Below, piece by piece: positions 23,942 through 37,047 of a stretch of 64,000 nt of DNA. Within the stretch, counting starts at the first letter, position 1; every line of letters starts with the position of its first letter. The notes under the pieces were generated by a model. It was not told the DNA's origin and searched no databases. It was given only the letters and a program-made list of their open reading frames with translations. Location of the stretch: the NCBI GenBank assembly GCA_029891385.1, contig CM057228.1, positions 65,168,523 to 65,232,522 on the forward strand, given 5' to 3'. Both the position numbers and the translations under genes were made by a program. This DNA comes from Erythroxylum novogranatense. Its lineage: Eukaryota > Streptophyta > Magnoliopsida > Malpighiales > Erythroxylaceae.

Positions 23942-24867
23942 ATTAATGAATGAAATACAAAATTTATCGAATTCTGTACAAATATAACAAGCTTAAGAGC
24001 AATCGTTTAATGAAGTGATTTACATATAAGGCAATGTCATTGAAAGTTAACATACAAGTTAACAACAACAAATCAACGTCTACAATTATATAATTATGAC
24101 CGTGTTGACCAGTTTGAAACATATACAACAACAAACATCTTTTCAACTTTGTCGAATTATGTAATGCATGAGTAAATTATTCCGTCGGATTCCATGTGAC
24201 ATGAGAGTCCGTATAAGTAAATGAGTCACCCAGTTCTGGATTTCTGAGTAGCATCCTGGCACGTTCAAACGAAGCTCAGGAAACAGTTAGACTTCTCCCA
24301 CCAGATGAACGCCTTTGGACACTTTCTGTCAATAATGTTTTGGTTATAGCCATACTTCGTGAGGAAATATTAAATGTTTCGCCGCTCTTGGTACAGAGGA
24401 CGAATTGTCCGGATGAACTACTACAAGGGGGAACAACAACTGATTTGTCAGTTAGGTCATATGTCGTAGTGTTATGGCTCTGGCCTCTACCGGCACTTAT
24501 TTCTTCGTTGAGAATACAGGATGCTTTGAGGAACATGAAGTTAAATCCATCAAATTACTATTATGTTATGGGCACTTAACATAAGGAAATAAGATGTACA
24601 GAATAAGAACACAGACGTAATAATCATAGCAAACACCTTCAAGTAGAAGATCGGTCATGGATGGCAAACGAATTGGAGTGCTTTCCACAACGCTGTTTCC
24701 TGCAATGGTTATTCCCTGAGACGGGACAAATGTTCCACATTCCTTCCAACGGAAAGAATTATTACCGTCGGGAACCATTCGCCACATCGACATCCCTTGA
24801 ATAAGAATTCCAATTATTAAAAGGAATACTGTATTTGGTACAGTAAATAGTCTATTACAAAGATATA
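23942..24867 (-). other. CACTA internal spacer with unassigned open stretches
   Basis: Two minus-strand open stretches (24276-24536, 86 codons; 24566-24793, 75 codons) lie between the two element genes. They could be 5' exons of the Ptta-like gene or decayed element sequence. I recognise no domain in them. Confidence 0.35.
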
Positions 24868-27800
24868 TTAATTGCTATCAGAACTTAAATGTAAATTACA
24901 ATCATCTTCCTCGTCGGAAGAATAAGAATCAAACTCTTCCTCTTGTTCAGATCCATTGTTACCCTCGTCGGACTCTGCAGATGAAATATCAACATAAGCG
25001 TTAGAAGGATCGTGCAAAGGTTCTGTGTCGTCACACATTATTGTATCATGAATAGAAGCCACGTCTTCTTGAAACGCTTCACTGTCATTTCTATCCTCTA
25101 CGTTTGTATGGGATTCAAACACTCCCCTAGGTTTAACTTTGCACACCACCAACCAATCCGCCTTATCACGTCGTAAGTTTGGAAAAGGGACATAACACAC
25201 TTGTCTTGCTTGCATAGCCAAGATGAATGGTTCAAATTGTCTCAACCGTCTACGGAAGTTGATTTCAACGACATTGTAGCAGTTATGCACTTTTGTTCCA
25301 ACGTTTGGTGTCGGGTCATACCAGTCACATCTAAATATCACGCATCGCTTAACTGGCAACGCAGGGTACTCAACTTCAAGTATTTCAATTATTTTCCCAT
25401 AATAGTCCATCAATTCTCCCTGTATCGAAACCCCACTGTTCATACTTGACATGGTATGTCCATGCGACTCTGTATGGTATTTATATCCATTCACGAAATA
25501 CACCGGATATGAGTTAACAGTTCGCAGAGGTCCCTTCGCAAGATCAGAAATGAACTTGTTATGTATTGGATTTTCCGCAGCCTATGTAACAGGAAGTAGC
25601 AAAGGAAAGGGTACAATGTCATCGGAACATGTTAACATGCATGGTGGGTAACAATAGGAATAGTTTAAAGTTACAACTTACATATCGCATGTAACCATCG
25701 AGGAATTGTTTTCCAACTTCGTTATTCATGTCTTCCTGTGATACGTGCATTACCTCGTGCAACAATGCCTCATATAAGCTGCATATGACATGACACCAAT
25801 CAGAAACGTTCAACACAATAATACCTGCAATTGACCATACCAGTTGTGCAATGCACTGTACGAATGGAAGAACCTCCTGACAGTTCAATAAAATGTACCC
25901 ATGTCCAGCATCAATTTCCTCCTCTGTTAGCATTCGTCTTCTTTGCACGCCCGATGTCGAATCCCGGATACGTAAAATTGACAAGTTCCCATCCGCACCA
26001 CTTGTTCCTCCCCCATCATCGTTACGAGGAACTTGTCTCGCCCTTGTACTCACATGAGGCTCAAAATAATGTCCACAAAACGTACTAGCTTCCTCAACTA
26101 AATAAGCATTACATATGGAGCCCTCAACTCTAGCTTTGTTTTTGACATTTTTTTTAGATGATGTAAATACCTATCATAAAGCATATGGTTATTACAAGGT
26201 TCGGTACACACAAGATGTACAAATGAGTAACGATATGATAAGACAAAGTTACCTCTCAAATAGATACATCCATCGATATTGATCGACCGCAAGTTTTGCT
26301 TCAGATGGTAAATGCACGGTAGATGCTCCATGCAATCAAATCACTGAGGAAAAATCCCTTCTAACTTGCACAAAATAACTGTAATTTCATTCTCTAGTTT
26401 TTCCATTTCATCTAAATTGATTTCAGATGATGTTAAGCTTTTGAAAAACAAGCTCAACTCCGTTAATGGTTCCCATACCTTAGAAGGTAGCAAATCGCGA
26501 AAGGCAATTGGAATTAGCCTTTGCATAAAAACATGACAATCATGACTTTTCATCCCAAATAATTTGTACTTTCTCATATCTACACACCTAGACAGGTTTG
26601 AAACATAACCATCAGGAAACTTGAGTCCTTTCAACCATTCACACAAACGCTCCTTCTGTTGCTTGTCCAAAGTGTAACATACTTTCGGATATTTACCGGT
26701 ACGAACATCTTTATGTAACTCATGTCTTCTACAGAAGCGGCCCAAATCGGCTCGATTTGGCATTGTCTTTTGTCTTCCTTCAATGTTCATAATCGATTGA
26801 ACAAGTTGTCAAACATGTTTTTCTCAATATGCATCACGTCCAGATTATGTCGTACCATATTTGTTTTCCAATATGGTAAATCCAAAATATGCTTCGTTTT
26901 CGCCAACCAAAGTTCTGACTGATGGTTCGATTAACTTCATCGGCTTCAAATTCAATTACTTTAAGCAAGCCCAATGCCTCAATCTCTTGCAAAATCTCAA
27001 AACCACATTTCGGAGGTGGAGCTGGTTTGTTGGCTGTCCTATTTTTCATGAACTTATATTTATTGCGCCTAAACGGATGATCAGGAGGAAGGAATTTTCT
27101 GTTATTGTCAAACCAACTAATTTTGCCACCGGATAGAAGATAAAACGCATCTGAATCATTGCCGCAATGAGGGCAAGCCAACTTCCCAAATTGTGCTCCA
27201 ACCAGATAACATGGCCAAAGCCGGAAGTCACTTATCGTCCACATTAAAGCCGCCGCATGACAAAATTCTGTTTCAAAGATACATCATATGTTTGCACACC
27301 AGTTTCCCAAAGATGCTGCAATTCTAATATCAGGGGTTGTAAGTAAACGTCTATTTTCGCTTGGGATTTGTTGGTCCTCGCACAATAACTGTAAGAAACA
27401 TGTAAGCCTCTTTCATACACATCCACGGAGGCAAATTATAAGGAGTAATTATCACCGGCCAAGATGAATATTGCTGCCCGGATTGACCAAAAGGTTGGAA
27501 TCCATCAGTCGACAATCCCAACCGCACATTCCGACTTTCAACCGCAAAGGTCGATGGGTGTCATTGAAATGCTTCCATGCCAATGCATCGATGGATGACG
27601 ATTACTCCATCTTCCGATCGTGTTCAAGATGCCATCTCATGTGACATGCAATACATCGATGCATAAAGTCTCTCGCAGATCTCGGAGTTAGCGGGAAATA
27701 ATACATCCGCTTCCATGGAACTAATTTCTGTTTCATTGCACGCTTTCGTGGCTTAAACCTCGATTGACCACAAAATTTGCACTCATCTAAGTTCACATCA

Positions 27801-28559
27801 TCTCCCAAGTACAACATACATCCCAACCGACAAGAATCAATTTTTGCACCGGCAACCCAAGACTCAATCGGTTTCTTCATATTGTAAAACTGCCAACTAT
27901 TGAATGATCGTGGGTAGTGATTCCAGATACCACTCGAATGTTATCAAAGCTACGATCCGATATGTGTCCTTCACTCTTTACGTTCAAAATTCGCGCAATT
28001 GAAGACAATTGCGTCATTTTCTGACAACCGGGCCACAATTCTCGTCAGACTTAAGTAACTCAAAAATTTCCGTGCTTCAGATTTGGTTCTTCTTCAACAT
28101 TTACCGATTTGTCTCATATAGTACAACCAACCCCATCAAATACCATTTGTCTGTACGCGTTTTCTGTTCTATGAACAAAATTCCCTCTACTTCCAACCTC
28201 CCCTTCATACTCATTTACGTTGACATACATTTGTGGTTCATTCCCCCTCGAGGTGCTACAAATTAACATTCGCCATGTCGTGTCCACTCAAAATAATTGG
28301 GCACAAACCCTTTTCGCAAAGAAATGCAACTTAACTTCATCAAGAGTAAGAAAACATTTGTGCTTGCACTTGCTACATGGACATCGATCTTTTGTCCATC
28401 CATATATGCACGTTGAGAGCATGCATAATGAATAAAGCTATCAACTCCACGCATCAATTCGTGGATTAATAAAGCCATCGGGGATAATCGTCTATACATC
28501 CAAGATCTATCCCGACAAATTTCATAGTGAGATATCATTAATTTTAACAAGTAAATCAA
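24868..28559 (-). pseudogene. TNP2-like transposase (Transposase_21 with flanking CACTA domains), broken
   Basis: Domains in minus-strand order. An N-terminal transposase-associated domain (about 28510-28265: DRSWMYRRLSP, GFVPNYFEWTRHGE). TNP2/Transposase_21 core in several frames: GCMLYLGDDVNLDECKFCGQ at 27840-27770, a KIDVYLQPLILELQHLWETG block at 27360-27300, KLACPHCGNDSDAFYLLSG at 27190-27130, and FLPPDHPFRRNKYKF at 27100-27055. DUF4218 region 26790-26300 (YKLFGMKSHDCHVFMQRLIP, EITVILCKLEGIFPQ). DUF4216 region 25400-25110 (VIFRCDWYDPTPNVG, CYVPFPNLRRDKADWLVV), and an acidic Asp/Glu/Ser tail ending at 24868. At least several frame changes and stops separate blocks. In autonomous elements this protein is the catalytic transposase; this copy looks inactive as read. 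Confidence 0.82.
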
Positions 28560-30299
28560 TTATCAAGATAATTCATGTATATATGACACATATAACAAGG
28601 TATGTCAAGATCATGTTACTTATCAAGAATTAAACATTAATAATCTCAAGGCAATTCACAACCATACAAAATGTTACGATAACGTCAAATAATATTAACA
28701 AATATATGCTTAAAGTAACCACGATTAAAGAAAAGTATAGTTGTCGATCATTTCAATACTGCAGAGGCTTATCTTAACGTTCCTCGAAAGTATAAAACGG
28801 GGACAATACAGTTCCTACAACAAACAAAATAAACTTGTGTCTTAGCATATTGAGGCGTTGTAGCATTTCTCATGCAATGATTGAACTCCAAATTTATTGA
28901 AATGGCTAATATAAGATTATAAAAATGATTGTTATATATGGAATTATTTTATAATTTTATGATCTTCGTCTACTTGATTTGAATTGCCTTTAATTTACAC
29001 TCTTCAATTGTACTTGATTCTTTCTTTAAGTTTATCCTTTAAATACAACATCTAAGACACAACAATGTTATATCTTTCTATTATAATAAGGAAAATCATT
29101 AATTGATAAATTTAATAAACTATTAAACAAAAATAAGAAGATTAATATTGTAAGATTAAAAAATAATTAATTTACACTTTTCCATATTTTTAAATAAAGA
29201 TTGATTAAGTATCAATATTTAAAATTTTAATTAAATAAGAAATATAAAATATTTTCTACTTTTATCACAATAATCAATTAACAATATTAAGAATGAAAAA
29301 CAAAACCAAATGCTTGCACATACAAGACGTTTTGTTTTTTCATGACGGTTATACAAATCATAACTAAAGGGAAAATATATGAAAATGACCGCTTATTCTC
29401 ACAAGAAGAGTCGTGTTACTCGTGTATATCGTATGTAAACTTTTCTTTTATACATGTTTTACGTATTTATTAATTTATTTTAAGTAATTAGATTATGAGA
29501 ATTATATATATATATATATATGGTAAATAGAAATATATTTTAAAATTTAATGATATAAAGAAATTAAATAAGAATTAATGAAAAGTATTAAAATTAGTCA
29601 TATAGTTTTCTCATATAATTAATTAACACTACATTTTGGTTGCACTTCATTTTCATTATATGTCTATTTAATTTTGGGTCTATTTGGTCCTCAATATGAA
29701 TATTAATTTAAACCTTATAGATTGTTCATAACAAAATTAGTCGGATTTTAAATTGAGGAGTACAACTAAAATTGCATCTACAATATACAATTTCTTTTGG
29801 TTCAATTACCACAATTTATAATAATTGGGAGTCTATTTTCTATTTATAATAACTCACAATTTACAATTTAAAAACTTTATTTCATAACTGTAAAAATCAA
29901 ATTTGGATAGCAAATACTTGCCTAACATATTCAGATTGATGAATATTATATTTAACCTGTGAATATAATATTTAATCCAAAGTTAATAAAATATTTAATT
30001 CTAACATATTTAAATTTGGATAGCAAATACTTGCCTAACATATGTAATTCCATACTACAATACTAGTATGAATTAAATCAAGAATCCAGTTAACGATATG
30101 TAATCCAGATTAACGATTTCATCGAACACCTTAAGGTCAAAACTATCTCAACCCTATCTACACACAAATCTTAAAATTATTTCCATTCAATACATCCACA
30201 ACAATCACACAACACAAATCAAAACTAAAACCACAAATCATATGAATTAAATCGGTTCAAAATATACAAAATCCACATGAACCCACAAATCTCATCCTT

Positions 30300-31020
30300 A
30301 CCTTCGGTTTGTCTAGAGAAGAGAGGAGAAGCACGTCATGGGAGAAGAGGGAGGAGAACGTCATAACGTCACCGGAGAAGACTGAAAAAGAAGGAGAATC
30401 GCCCAACGTCGCCGGAGGAGAAGAGAGAAAGAGGAGGAGATAAGTCGGGGAAGGAGAGAAGGAAGACGGTTGCGCAGGGATTTAATTCTTTTTTAGCGAC
30501 GGAAATTATCCGTCGCTATAATTAAAATAAACCGTCGATGAAATAACCAGCTAACCTAATATACCGACGCCGTTTTGAAATATACCGACGGAATTATTCC
30601 TTCGGTGAAATTCCCTCCGTCCAATTGTTTCGACCGAATTTTAATTCCGTCCCTGTTTACAGACGGAATATTTTTCGTCGGCATATTCCATCGCAGGGTA
30701 ATTTCCCTCCACCCTTGGAAACGGATTTGCTGACCGTCGGAAAATTCCTTCTTTAATATAGCGACGGCTTTTTTATCGTCGGGGAACTAATTCTACCCGA
30801 CAGGATCACCGACCGAAACTATTATTCCGTCCCTATTTATAGACAGAATTATCTCCATCGGCAGTTTCCCGTCGCTAAAAGTCCCCGCCAAACTTTTCCT
30901 CTACCTTTGGCAACGGATTTCGAGACCGTCGCAAATAATCTTCCTTTAACCGACGGATTTGTTATTCCGTCGCAATATACCGACTTTATATAGTCCGTCG
31001 GTATATTTTCGTCGCTATAT
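30300..31020. repeat. CACTA right subterminal region
   Basis: A GA-rich stretch (30310-30475, repeated ggagaag) precedes a 0.53-kb block with many ccgtcg / cgacgg / attccgtc motifs in both orientations (30489-31020). This is the 5' end of the element relative to its genes and probably holds its promoter. Confidence 0.8.
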
Positions 31021-31025
31021 GACGA

Positions 31026-31038
31026 TTTTCTTGTAGTG
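31026..31038 (-). repeat. CACTA right terminal inverted repeat
   Basis: ttttcttgtagtg, perfect complement of the left TIR, followed by target duplication aga (31039-31041). Confidence 0.95.
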
Positions 31039-31186
31039 AGATAGAAGCAGACATAGGGTAAAACAAAGAAACTAATAACGACAGAAGTTTGTTAATAAAT
31101 TGGATGGAATACATATTGTAAGTTGGTCCCCCAACGACTTATAAGCTTTTGAATTCAAGAATCTCTCTCTTTCTCTTTTTCTGACT

Positions 31187-31194
31187 TATAAATA
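31187..31194 (+). promoter_or_regulatory. Putative TATA box of the GH3 gene
   Basis: tataaata lies just after a pyrimidine-rich patch (31161-31183, ctctctctttctc), a common plant core-promoter arrangement. Transcription would then start near 31215-31225, giving a 5' UTR of about 220 bases. A second AT box (tatataatta, ~31393) is closer to the ATG and less likely. Confidence 0.5.
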
Positions 31195-31442
31195 CGATAA
31201 CATCATGTCATTTGTGGTCTATAAACCACCGTACCAGAGTCCAGAGAGCTGTAAGTTTTATTTTGAGCTTTTTCCCACAGAGGACAAAACAGAAGATGAA
31301 ATTATCATATACCGAGATAACCATGTTTCGTGAAGTGGGCTCCCCTGTCTTTCTCAGGATACAGACGGTGACGCCCACTCCCACTCCTCGCATTATATAA
31401 TTATATTTCATTGCCACCAATTTTACGATACTGTCAAATTTT

Positions 31443-34394
31443 ATGATACTCTCAATGGAATTAGCTGCCACTAATAAGAGCAATGGAAGCCATGAATACG
31501 ACATCATTGGTTGGTTTGAGGACATCTCGGAAAACGCTGCCGCCGTTCAGACGGAGACACTTCGCCGGATTCTTGAACTTAACTGTGGCGTTGAATACCT
31601 GAAGAAATGGTTAGGGGATATTAAAATCAAGGACATTGATTCATGTGCCTTAGAGTCTCTCTACACTTCCATGGTGCCTCTTGCCTCCCATGCAGATTTG
31701 GAGCCTTACATTTCTAGAATTGCAGATGGGGATACAGCTCCTCTACTCACCCAACAACCTTTAACTACTCTCTCCTTAAGGTACAAATACAATGAATTGT
31801 TTCTTCAAGGTCACTTTTCCTTTCGCACGATTTCTCACTCTCTCTCTCTAGTCTCCCCTCTAAGACAAGTTTGTACGGCAAACTTATCAGTTTGGAATAA
31901 CATGTGAAGGAATCAGAATCTAGGACATGGGATGTGGGATGTGGGATGTGGGATATGGGTGACTCTTCTATTATCTTCACTCTTATGATTCTTATTGTAC
32001 ATCAAGTTCTGTAGGTACTAAAGAACCTTAGCAAATAAGAACTATCAACAACAGCCTTTCATCTTGATGGTAGCGTTTGTTTCCATCACGTGGGTTTTGA
32101 TTTTTGACTGATTTCCACTTTCTTCGTGATTCCTCTCACTGACATTTTTCTGAAGCTCTGGAACAACCGATGGAAGACAGAAGTACGTTCCCTTCACTCG
32201 CCATAGCTCCCAAACTACTCTTCAGATATTTACTTTAGCAGCAGCTTACAGATCAAGGTACTTGACCATTTGAGCATCTCCTTTTCTCTCTCTTTCTCTA
32301 CTAGATTATGCTTGGAAGCTTTAGACATGTGAATGCTATTTGCTCACATCTCTCTCTCTCTGTTATTGATATATGATAATGATAGGGTTTATCCAACGAG
32401 GGAAGGAGGGAAGATCCTTGAGTTCATATATAGCAGCAAGCAATTTAAAACAAAAGGGGGGCTGGCAGTTGGAACAGCCACAACCCATTATTACGCAAGT
32501 GAAGAGTTCAAGACGAAGCAGCAGAAGACTAAGGCATTCACTTGCAGCCCTCAGGAGGTTATTTCTGGTGGAGATTACAAGCAGTCCACTTATTGCCATC
32601 TGCTCCTAGGTCTCTTTTTCTCTGATCAAGTAGAGTTTATAGCCTCCACCTTTGCTTATAGCATAGTGCAAGCCCTTTCGTCGCTTGAAGAGCTGTGGAA
32701 GGACTTACGTGACGACATTAAAGAAGGAACTCTTAATTCTAGAATAACCGTGCCCAAGATGAGGGAAGCTGTGTTGGACATCATGTCTCCAAAGCCATGT
32801 TTATCTTCTCGGATTGATGAAATCTGCAAGGACCTGGAAAATCTAGACTGGCAGGGTCTGATTCCTAAGCTGTGGCCAAATGCTAAGTATGTGTACTCTA
32901 TAATGACAGGGACCATGCAACCTTACTTGAAGAAACTAAGGCATTATGCTGGGGGTTTGCCTCTAGTTAGTGCAGACTACGGATCTACTGAAAGTTGGAT
33001 AGGGGCTAATGTGGATCCTTGGTTACCTCCTGAGAAAGTTACTTTTGCTGTAATCCCTACATTTTCTTATTTTGAGTTCATGCCACTATACGTTTCGATA
33101 CCGGGATACATCGATGACTACGTAGAAGATGAGCCGATTCCACTCTCAAAAGTGACGGTTGGACAAGAATATGAAATTATCTTGACCACTTTTACTGGTA
33201 AGTTGCAAATTTTTATGTTCCCAAATACATGTTTTTGATCTACTCAAAATATAAAGTGTCCACGTTTCAGTTTATGCTCAGTCGAGTCCTTTTCCGCGAC
33301 TTGTTTACGCAGGCATATAATATATATTTGATTCACGCCAAATCTTGTGTGCTTACAACTCTGTTCTAGTTCATTTTTGCTACTAGATCCACGTAAATGC
33401 TATTTGATTCCACCTTAACTTAATCATTTCATATTATAATTACACGACTGTAAAAAGCTGACACAAATGTGGACTGTCTACTCTACAATCCACATGCCAA
33501 CAAAATGCTCATGTCATGTCTTTGGAGCAACTTGGTTCTTTTGAAGAAATTGAACTCACCCACAAGGTAGAGTCACACTTCTACCAAATCGAGGACTTCA
33601 AGATGATGAATTTTTACTCTTGAATTTTGCTGCTTGGCTTTGTTTCTTATAGCATGAAATTGACATCTTTTGCTTATTGATAAATTTAGTTATGCTCACT
33701 CCTTCACGCAATCTGTAATTTGATACCGAATTTTTGATATTTAACTCTTAACATTACTTCCAAACATTTGCATATGGGGAGAGTCAATTGATTGAGACCC
33801 ACTTTTCAAATTTCTTTGACCGTAGGCGTCTCTTTGCACATGTGTGATTTCATTTCAGGGCTCTATAGATACAGGCTAGGCGATGTAGTGGAAGTGGCTG
33901 GTTTCCACAACGGAACCCCCAAATTGAGCTACATAGGGAGGAGAAAGTTAATATTAAGCGTGAACATTGACAAGAACACGGAGAGAGACCTTCAGCTTGT
34001 GGTGGAGAGGGGGTCTGAAGTACTAAGCAGGGCTAAAGCAGAGCTAGTGGACTTCACGAGCCACGCGAACGTGGCAAGCCAACCTGGTTACTATGTTATC
34101 TATTGGGAAATTAAAGGAGAAGTTGAGGAGGGTATTCTAGGAGAGTGTTGCACAGAGATGGACGCATCTTTTGTCGATCATGGCTATGTGGTGTCGAGGA
34201 GATCCAATTCAATTGGACCTCTGGAGCTTTGCATCGTGGAGAAAGGGACGTTCAAGAAGATCTTGGATCACTTCATTGGAAATGGTGCGGCTCTGAGCCA
34301 GTTCAAGACACCAAGGTGCACCAACGACCAAGTCCTCTTTAGAATTCTCAATGTTTGCACCATTAAACGGTTCTACAGCACTGCTTATGGATAG
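31443..34394 (+). CDS. GH3.10: GH3 acyl-acid-amido synthetase, GH3.10/DFL2-like
   Basis: Four coding exons join in frame: 31443-31780, 32156-32257, 32386-33197 and 33859-34394, all with GT..AG introns, giving 595 codons (591 from the ATG at 31455, which better matches the usual ME start). GH3 enzymes adenylate an acyl acid and transfer it to an amino acid; they are soluble. All three adenylation motifs are present: SSGTTDGRQK across the exon 1/2 junction, ADYGSTE at ~32980, and YRYRLGDVVEV at the start of exon 4. The C-terminus contains SQFKTPRC and ends IKRFYSTAYG. The sequence pattern (ETLRRILELNCGVEYLKKWL, VGTATTHYYASEEFKTK, GLPLVSADYG) fits the GH3.10/DFL2 branch beside JAR1 rather than the auxin-conjugating group. 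In Arabidopsis this branch is tied to jasmonate-type conjugation and light-dependent hypocotyl growth; the substrate here is inferred. No frame break is seen. The CACTA element ends about 0.4 kb upstream. Intron 1 carries a (gggatgt)n run near 31926-31957 and a CACGTG motif near 32087. Confidence 0.92.
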
Positions 34395-34403
34395 AAACTC
34401 AGA

Positions 34404-34409
34404 AATAAA
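34404..34409 (+). terminator. Candidate polyadenylation signal of GH3 gene
   Basis: aataaa 10 bases after the stop codon. It is unusually close, so the real site may use the A/T-rich signals near 34525-34545 instead. Confidence 0.3.
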
Positions 34410-37047
34410 AGTTGAGAGTGTTTGCTTTGATGGTTAGTTATGACAAGAGACTGCTTAATTAGGAACCGAGCTTTTAAGATTCAAAGATTTGGCTTTTCTT
34501 GTTCTGCTGTATATTTATTCTTTCTCTTTAATAATTATTCCTTTCAATTGACATGAAAAAGGAATTGCCCAATGGTTAAGTTGAAAGATTGTAACACCAA
34601 ACCAGCAGTCAGGTCAGGAACGGAATCAGACTCAACTCTAAAAGAGAGTCGGGGTCAACATCTAAGAGGGTCAGGTGGTCAAATACGTGAGGGGGATAAT
34701 TGACATTTTCGCCTTTTAGTCCACCTAGTCAAGCCCTTGCAGTAACAGAGATGTCCGTTGTGATCCAACCGAGTTGCACACTTTCTGACATGATTTGCCA
34801 AATGGGTCCAAACAACCTGTTAGTTTGACTTTGAAACTTGGCTGATGAGCTGTGTGACACATAACCATTGGCGAGATACAAACTGTCTTTGAGATTTGTG
34901 ACCCATCCCAGAATTAGAGCCCCTGACCGTCAAACCAAACGGGTGCTCTTTCCTTACACTAAAATTTTGATGTCTCACAATGTCAGAAGACACGCAACGG
35001 CCATGTGATGCAGCCAATCTCTCCTCTGCTGGTGCCATGTCAGGACGAATGATCTACAAAGCAATAATGAGCCAAACATATGACTAATTCTTTAAATAGC
35101 TTGATTTTATGTTATTTACTTTTAAATAAATTGAACTGTTAACAAACAATTAGGAGATCTTGTTCTCTTTTTAGATAAATCTAGAAATATTTGTAACAAA
35201 TAGGTGTTAAAAGCTAATCTAGACATTTGCATTATAAAAAGAAGTATCTCCATTATCAACCTTATAAAACTATACCCACCACTTTAATGTATCAAACTCA
35301 ACTCAAAATATATTCTTTTTACTGGAACTAATTACCTGTTTTAGAGAGTGAAAATGGGAATCATCTTTATCTTTCCTAATCTTTAAGATTTAGGATAAAT
35401 ATAGTTTTGAAATTCTTTGAAAAGGATAAATTACTAAAAGTTACTTAAAGCAATGAATTAAGGGAAAATAAAAAATATATATTAAAACACTTTTCTTATT
35501 TTATAAGATGTGGATGAACTTTGGATTAGATTCACAATTTTAATGAACTTGTTTATCCAAATTTTCTATTTTGTTGATGACATCTAATTTTCTATTTAGT
35601 ATTTCACTTTTCTTTAACTTTCCTAAGAATTTGGAATTCAAAGTGGTGAATGATGACCATTGAATAAGTGTCTTTACTAAGTTGAGTCTTCTTCGCTCAA
35701 TTAAATGTGAAATTAAGTGTGAATTATAGATGACTCTCCAGTGAATCCATTCCTTCTTTCTTAACTTATTGATGTATGCTAGACATAAAATATTTTTAGC
35801 ACTATTTTATGGCATATTGCTTATATTTTGGATGAATTCTAAGGATTTGATACCTAATTTAAGACTTAATGTCATTCCAGGTCTTATTTATGTCTATACA
35901 TAGAAAATTAGTAAAATTAATGAAAGAATTAGATTACAATAAAGCAATTTTAGAAGAATTGAAAAAGGATCGTAGAATATGGCATCCTATATGTTGCTAT
36001 ATTGAGGGTTGTGCTTTATAGTGTACCTTGCACGTTGTTGTGTTGCCTTATAGATGAAGAATATGGTATCCTATATAGTCCTGAGTAAGGACCAACGTTG
36101 GCATTATTATTTGACCAACTTTTTTAAAAAACAAGACCTGCTACATGGACCTATATTTATAGCCATGTAGTTCATTAAAAGATAGGGTTTAAAGTTTTAA
36201 TGAAAATAGGAGACAGAAAAGAAAGAGTTCTTTGACCGAGAAACATTTTGAAATCTTGAAATCTTTTTCAAGTTATTATGCATTAGTTTTGATTAAGGAT
36301 ATGTAATTTTCTTAGATTAGAGGAAGATTTTAACAACAAAGCTAGCTATATACACAAAGCTAATACAAAGTTCTAAGCAGTCATTTTTAAAATAGCAAAG
36401 ATATGAATTGCTTAAGCAGTAAGAGCTTGTTTTCTTACCTTAATATAGTTAGGTTATAAGCTACAAGGATCCTCTCATTATGATGTGCATCATAGTTGGT
36501 AAGTAAGCTCTAATCCCTAACATTCTAAGCAAGATATACATGGTAGGCTAGGAGGGAGTCTTCTTCCCTTTGGCTTTTTTCCTCCCTATTCTCATTAACA
36601 CTGGCATAAAGTGCTCCAGCATGTTCAAGATTCCAGAAGCATCTTTGATCACTTCTTTATGACATAGTACAATACTTTGCTTTAAAGCTTCATTTGTCTT
36701 CTCTATAAATGTTAAGTTCATATGTTCTATTTCCCATATTTCCTTATCAGGTTGAATTAGCTTTACTTCTTTATAAGAATTCCTTGTTTGTATATATAGA
36801 CTAATTATTGTCTTTACTATAATTAGATCCCAATTACTTTTCACTTTTCTTAGCCTTAGCTTTTCATAGCACCCTTTCTTAAAGAGTCTCTTAGTTGGTC
36901 TCCTTTCATGATTAGCTTTTTTTGGGGGTCTCCATTGGTAAGTAATTGAGATTGTAAAAATTTTCAAGTTTCCACAAGAGTCTAATCTTTTAAGGTTTTA
37001 GGTAACTCTTTACTCATTTCAAATTCAATATAATTCCTAACATAACC
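34410..37047. other. Gene-poor intergenic DNA
   Basis: AT-rich, no supported gene. A sequence starting tgtaacacc at 34590 and running to about 35060 is less AT-rich than its surroundings and could be a worn LTR, but no matching end or partner is visible. A 139-codon minus-strand open frame at 36548-36967 (Lys-rich ends, a predicted helical middle) matches nothing I recognise and has no intron or motif support. Confidence 0.5.

Larger units (their letters stand above)
21518..31038 (-). mobile_element. CACTA (En/Spm-type) DNA transposon, structurally complete
   Basis: A 9,521-bp element with perfect 13-bp terminal inverted repeats (CACTACAAGAAAA, 21518-21530 and complement 31026-31038), 3-bp target duplication AGA (21515-21517; 31039-31041) and dense subterminal ccgacggaat-type repeats at both ends. 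Both element genes are on the minus strand: a TNP2-like transposase (28559-24868) then a Ptta/TNPA-like gene (23941-22118), the order expected for plant CACTAs. Both are interrupted, so the copy is probably not autonomous, though the ends look mobilisable. It stops 404 bp before the first ATG of the GH3 gene. Confidence 0.93.

Noticed and set aside
34590..35060. Possible LTR beginning tgtaacacc
   Set aside because: No matching 3' end, target duplication, primer-binding site or second copy in the window; left as unassigned.
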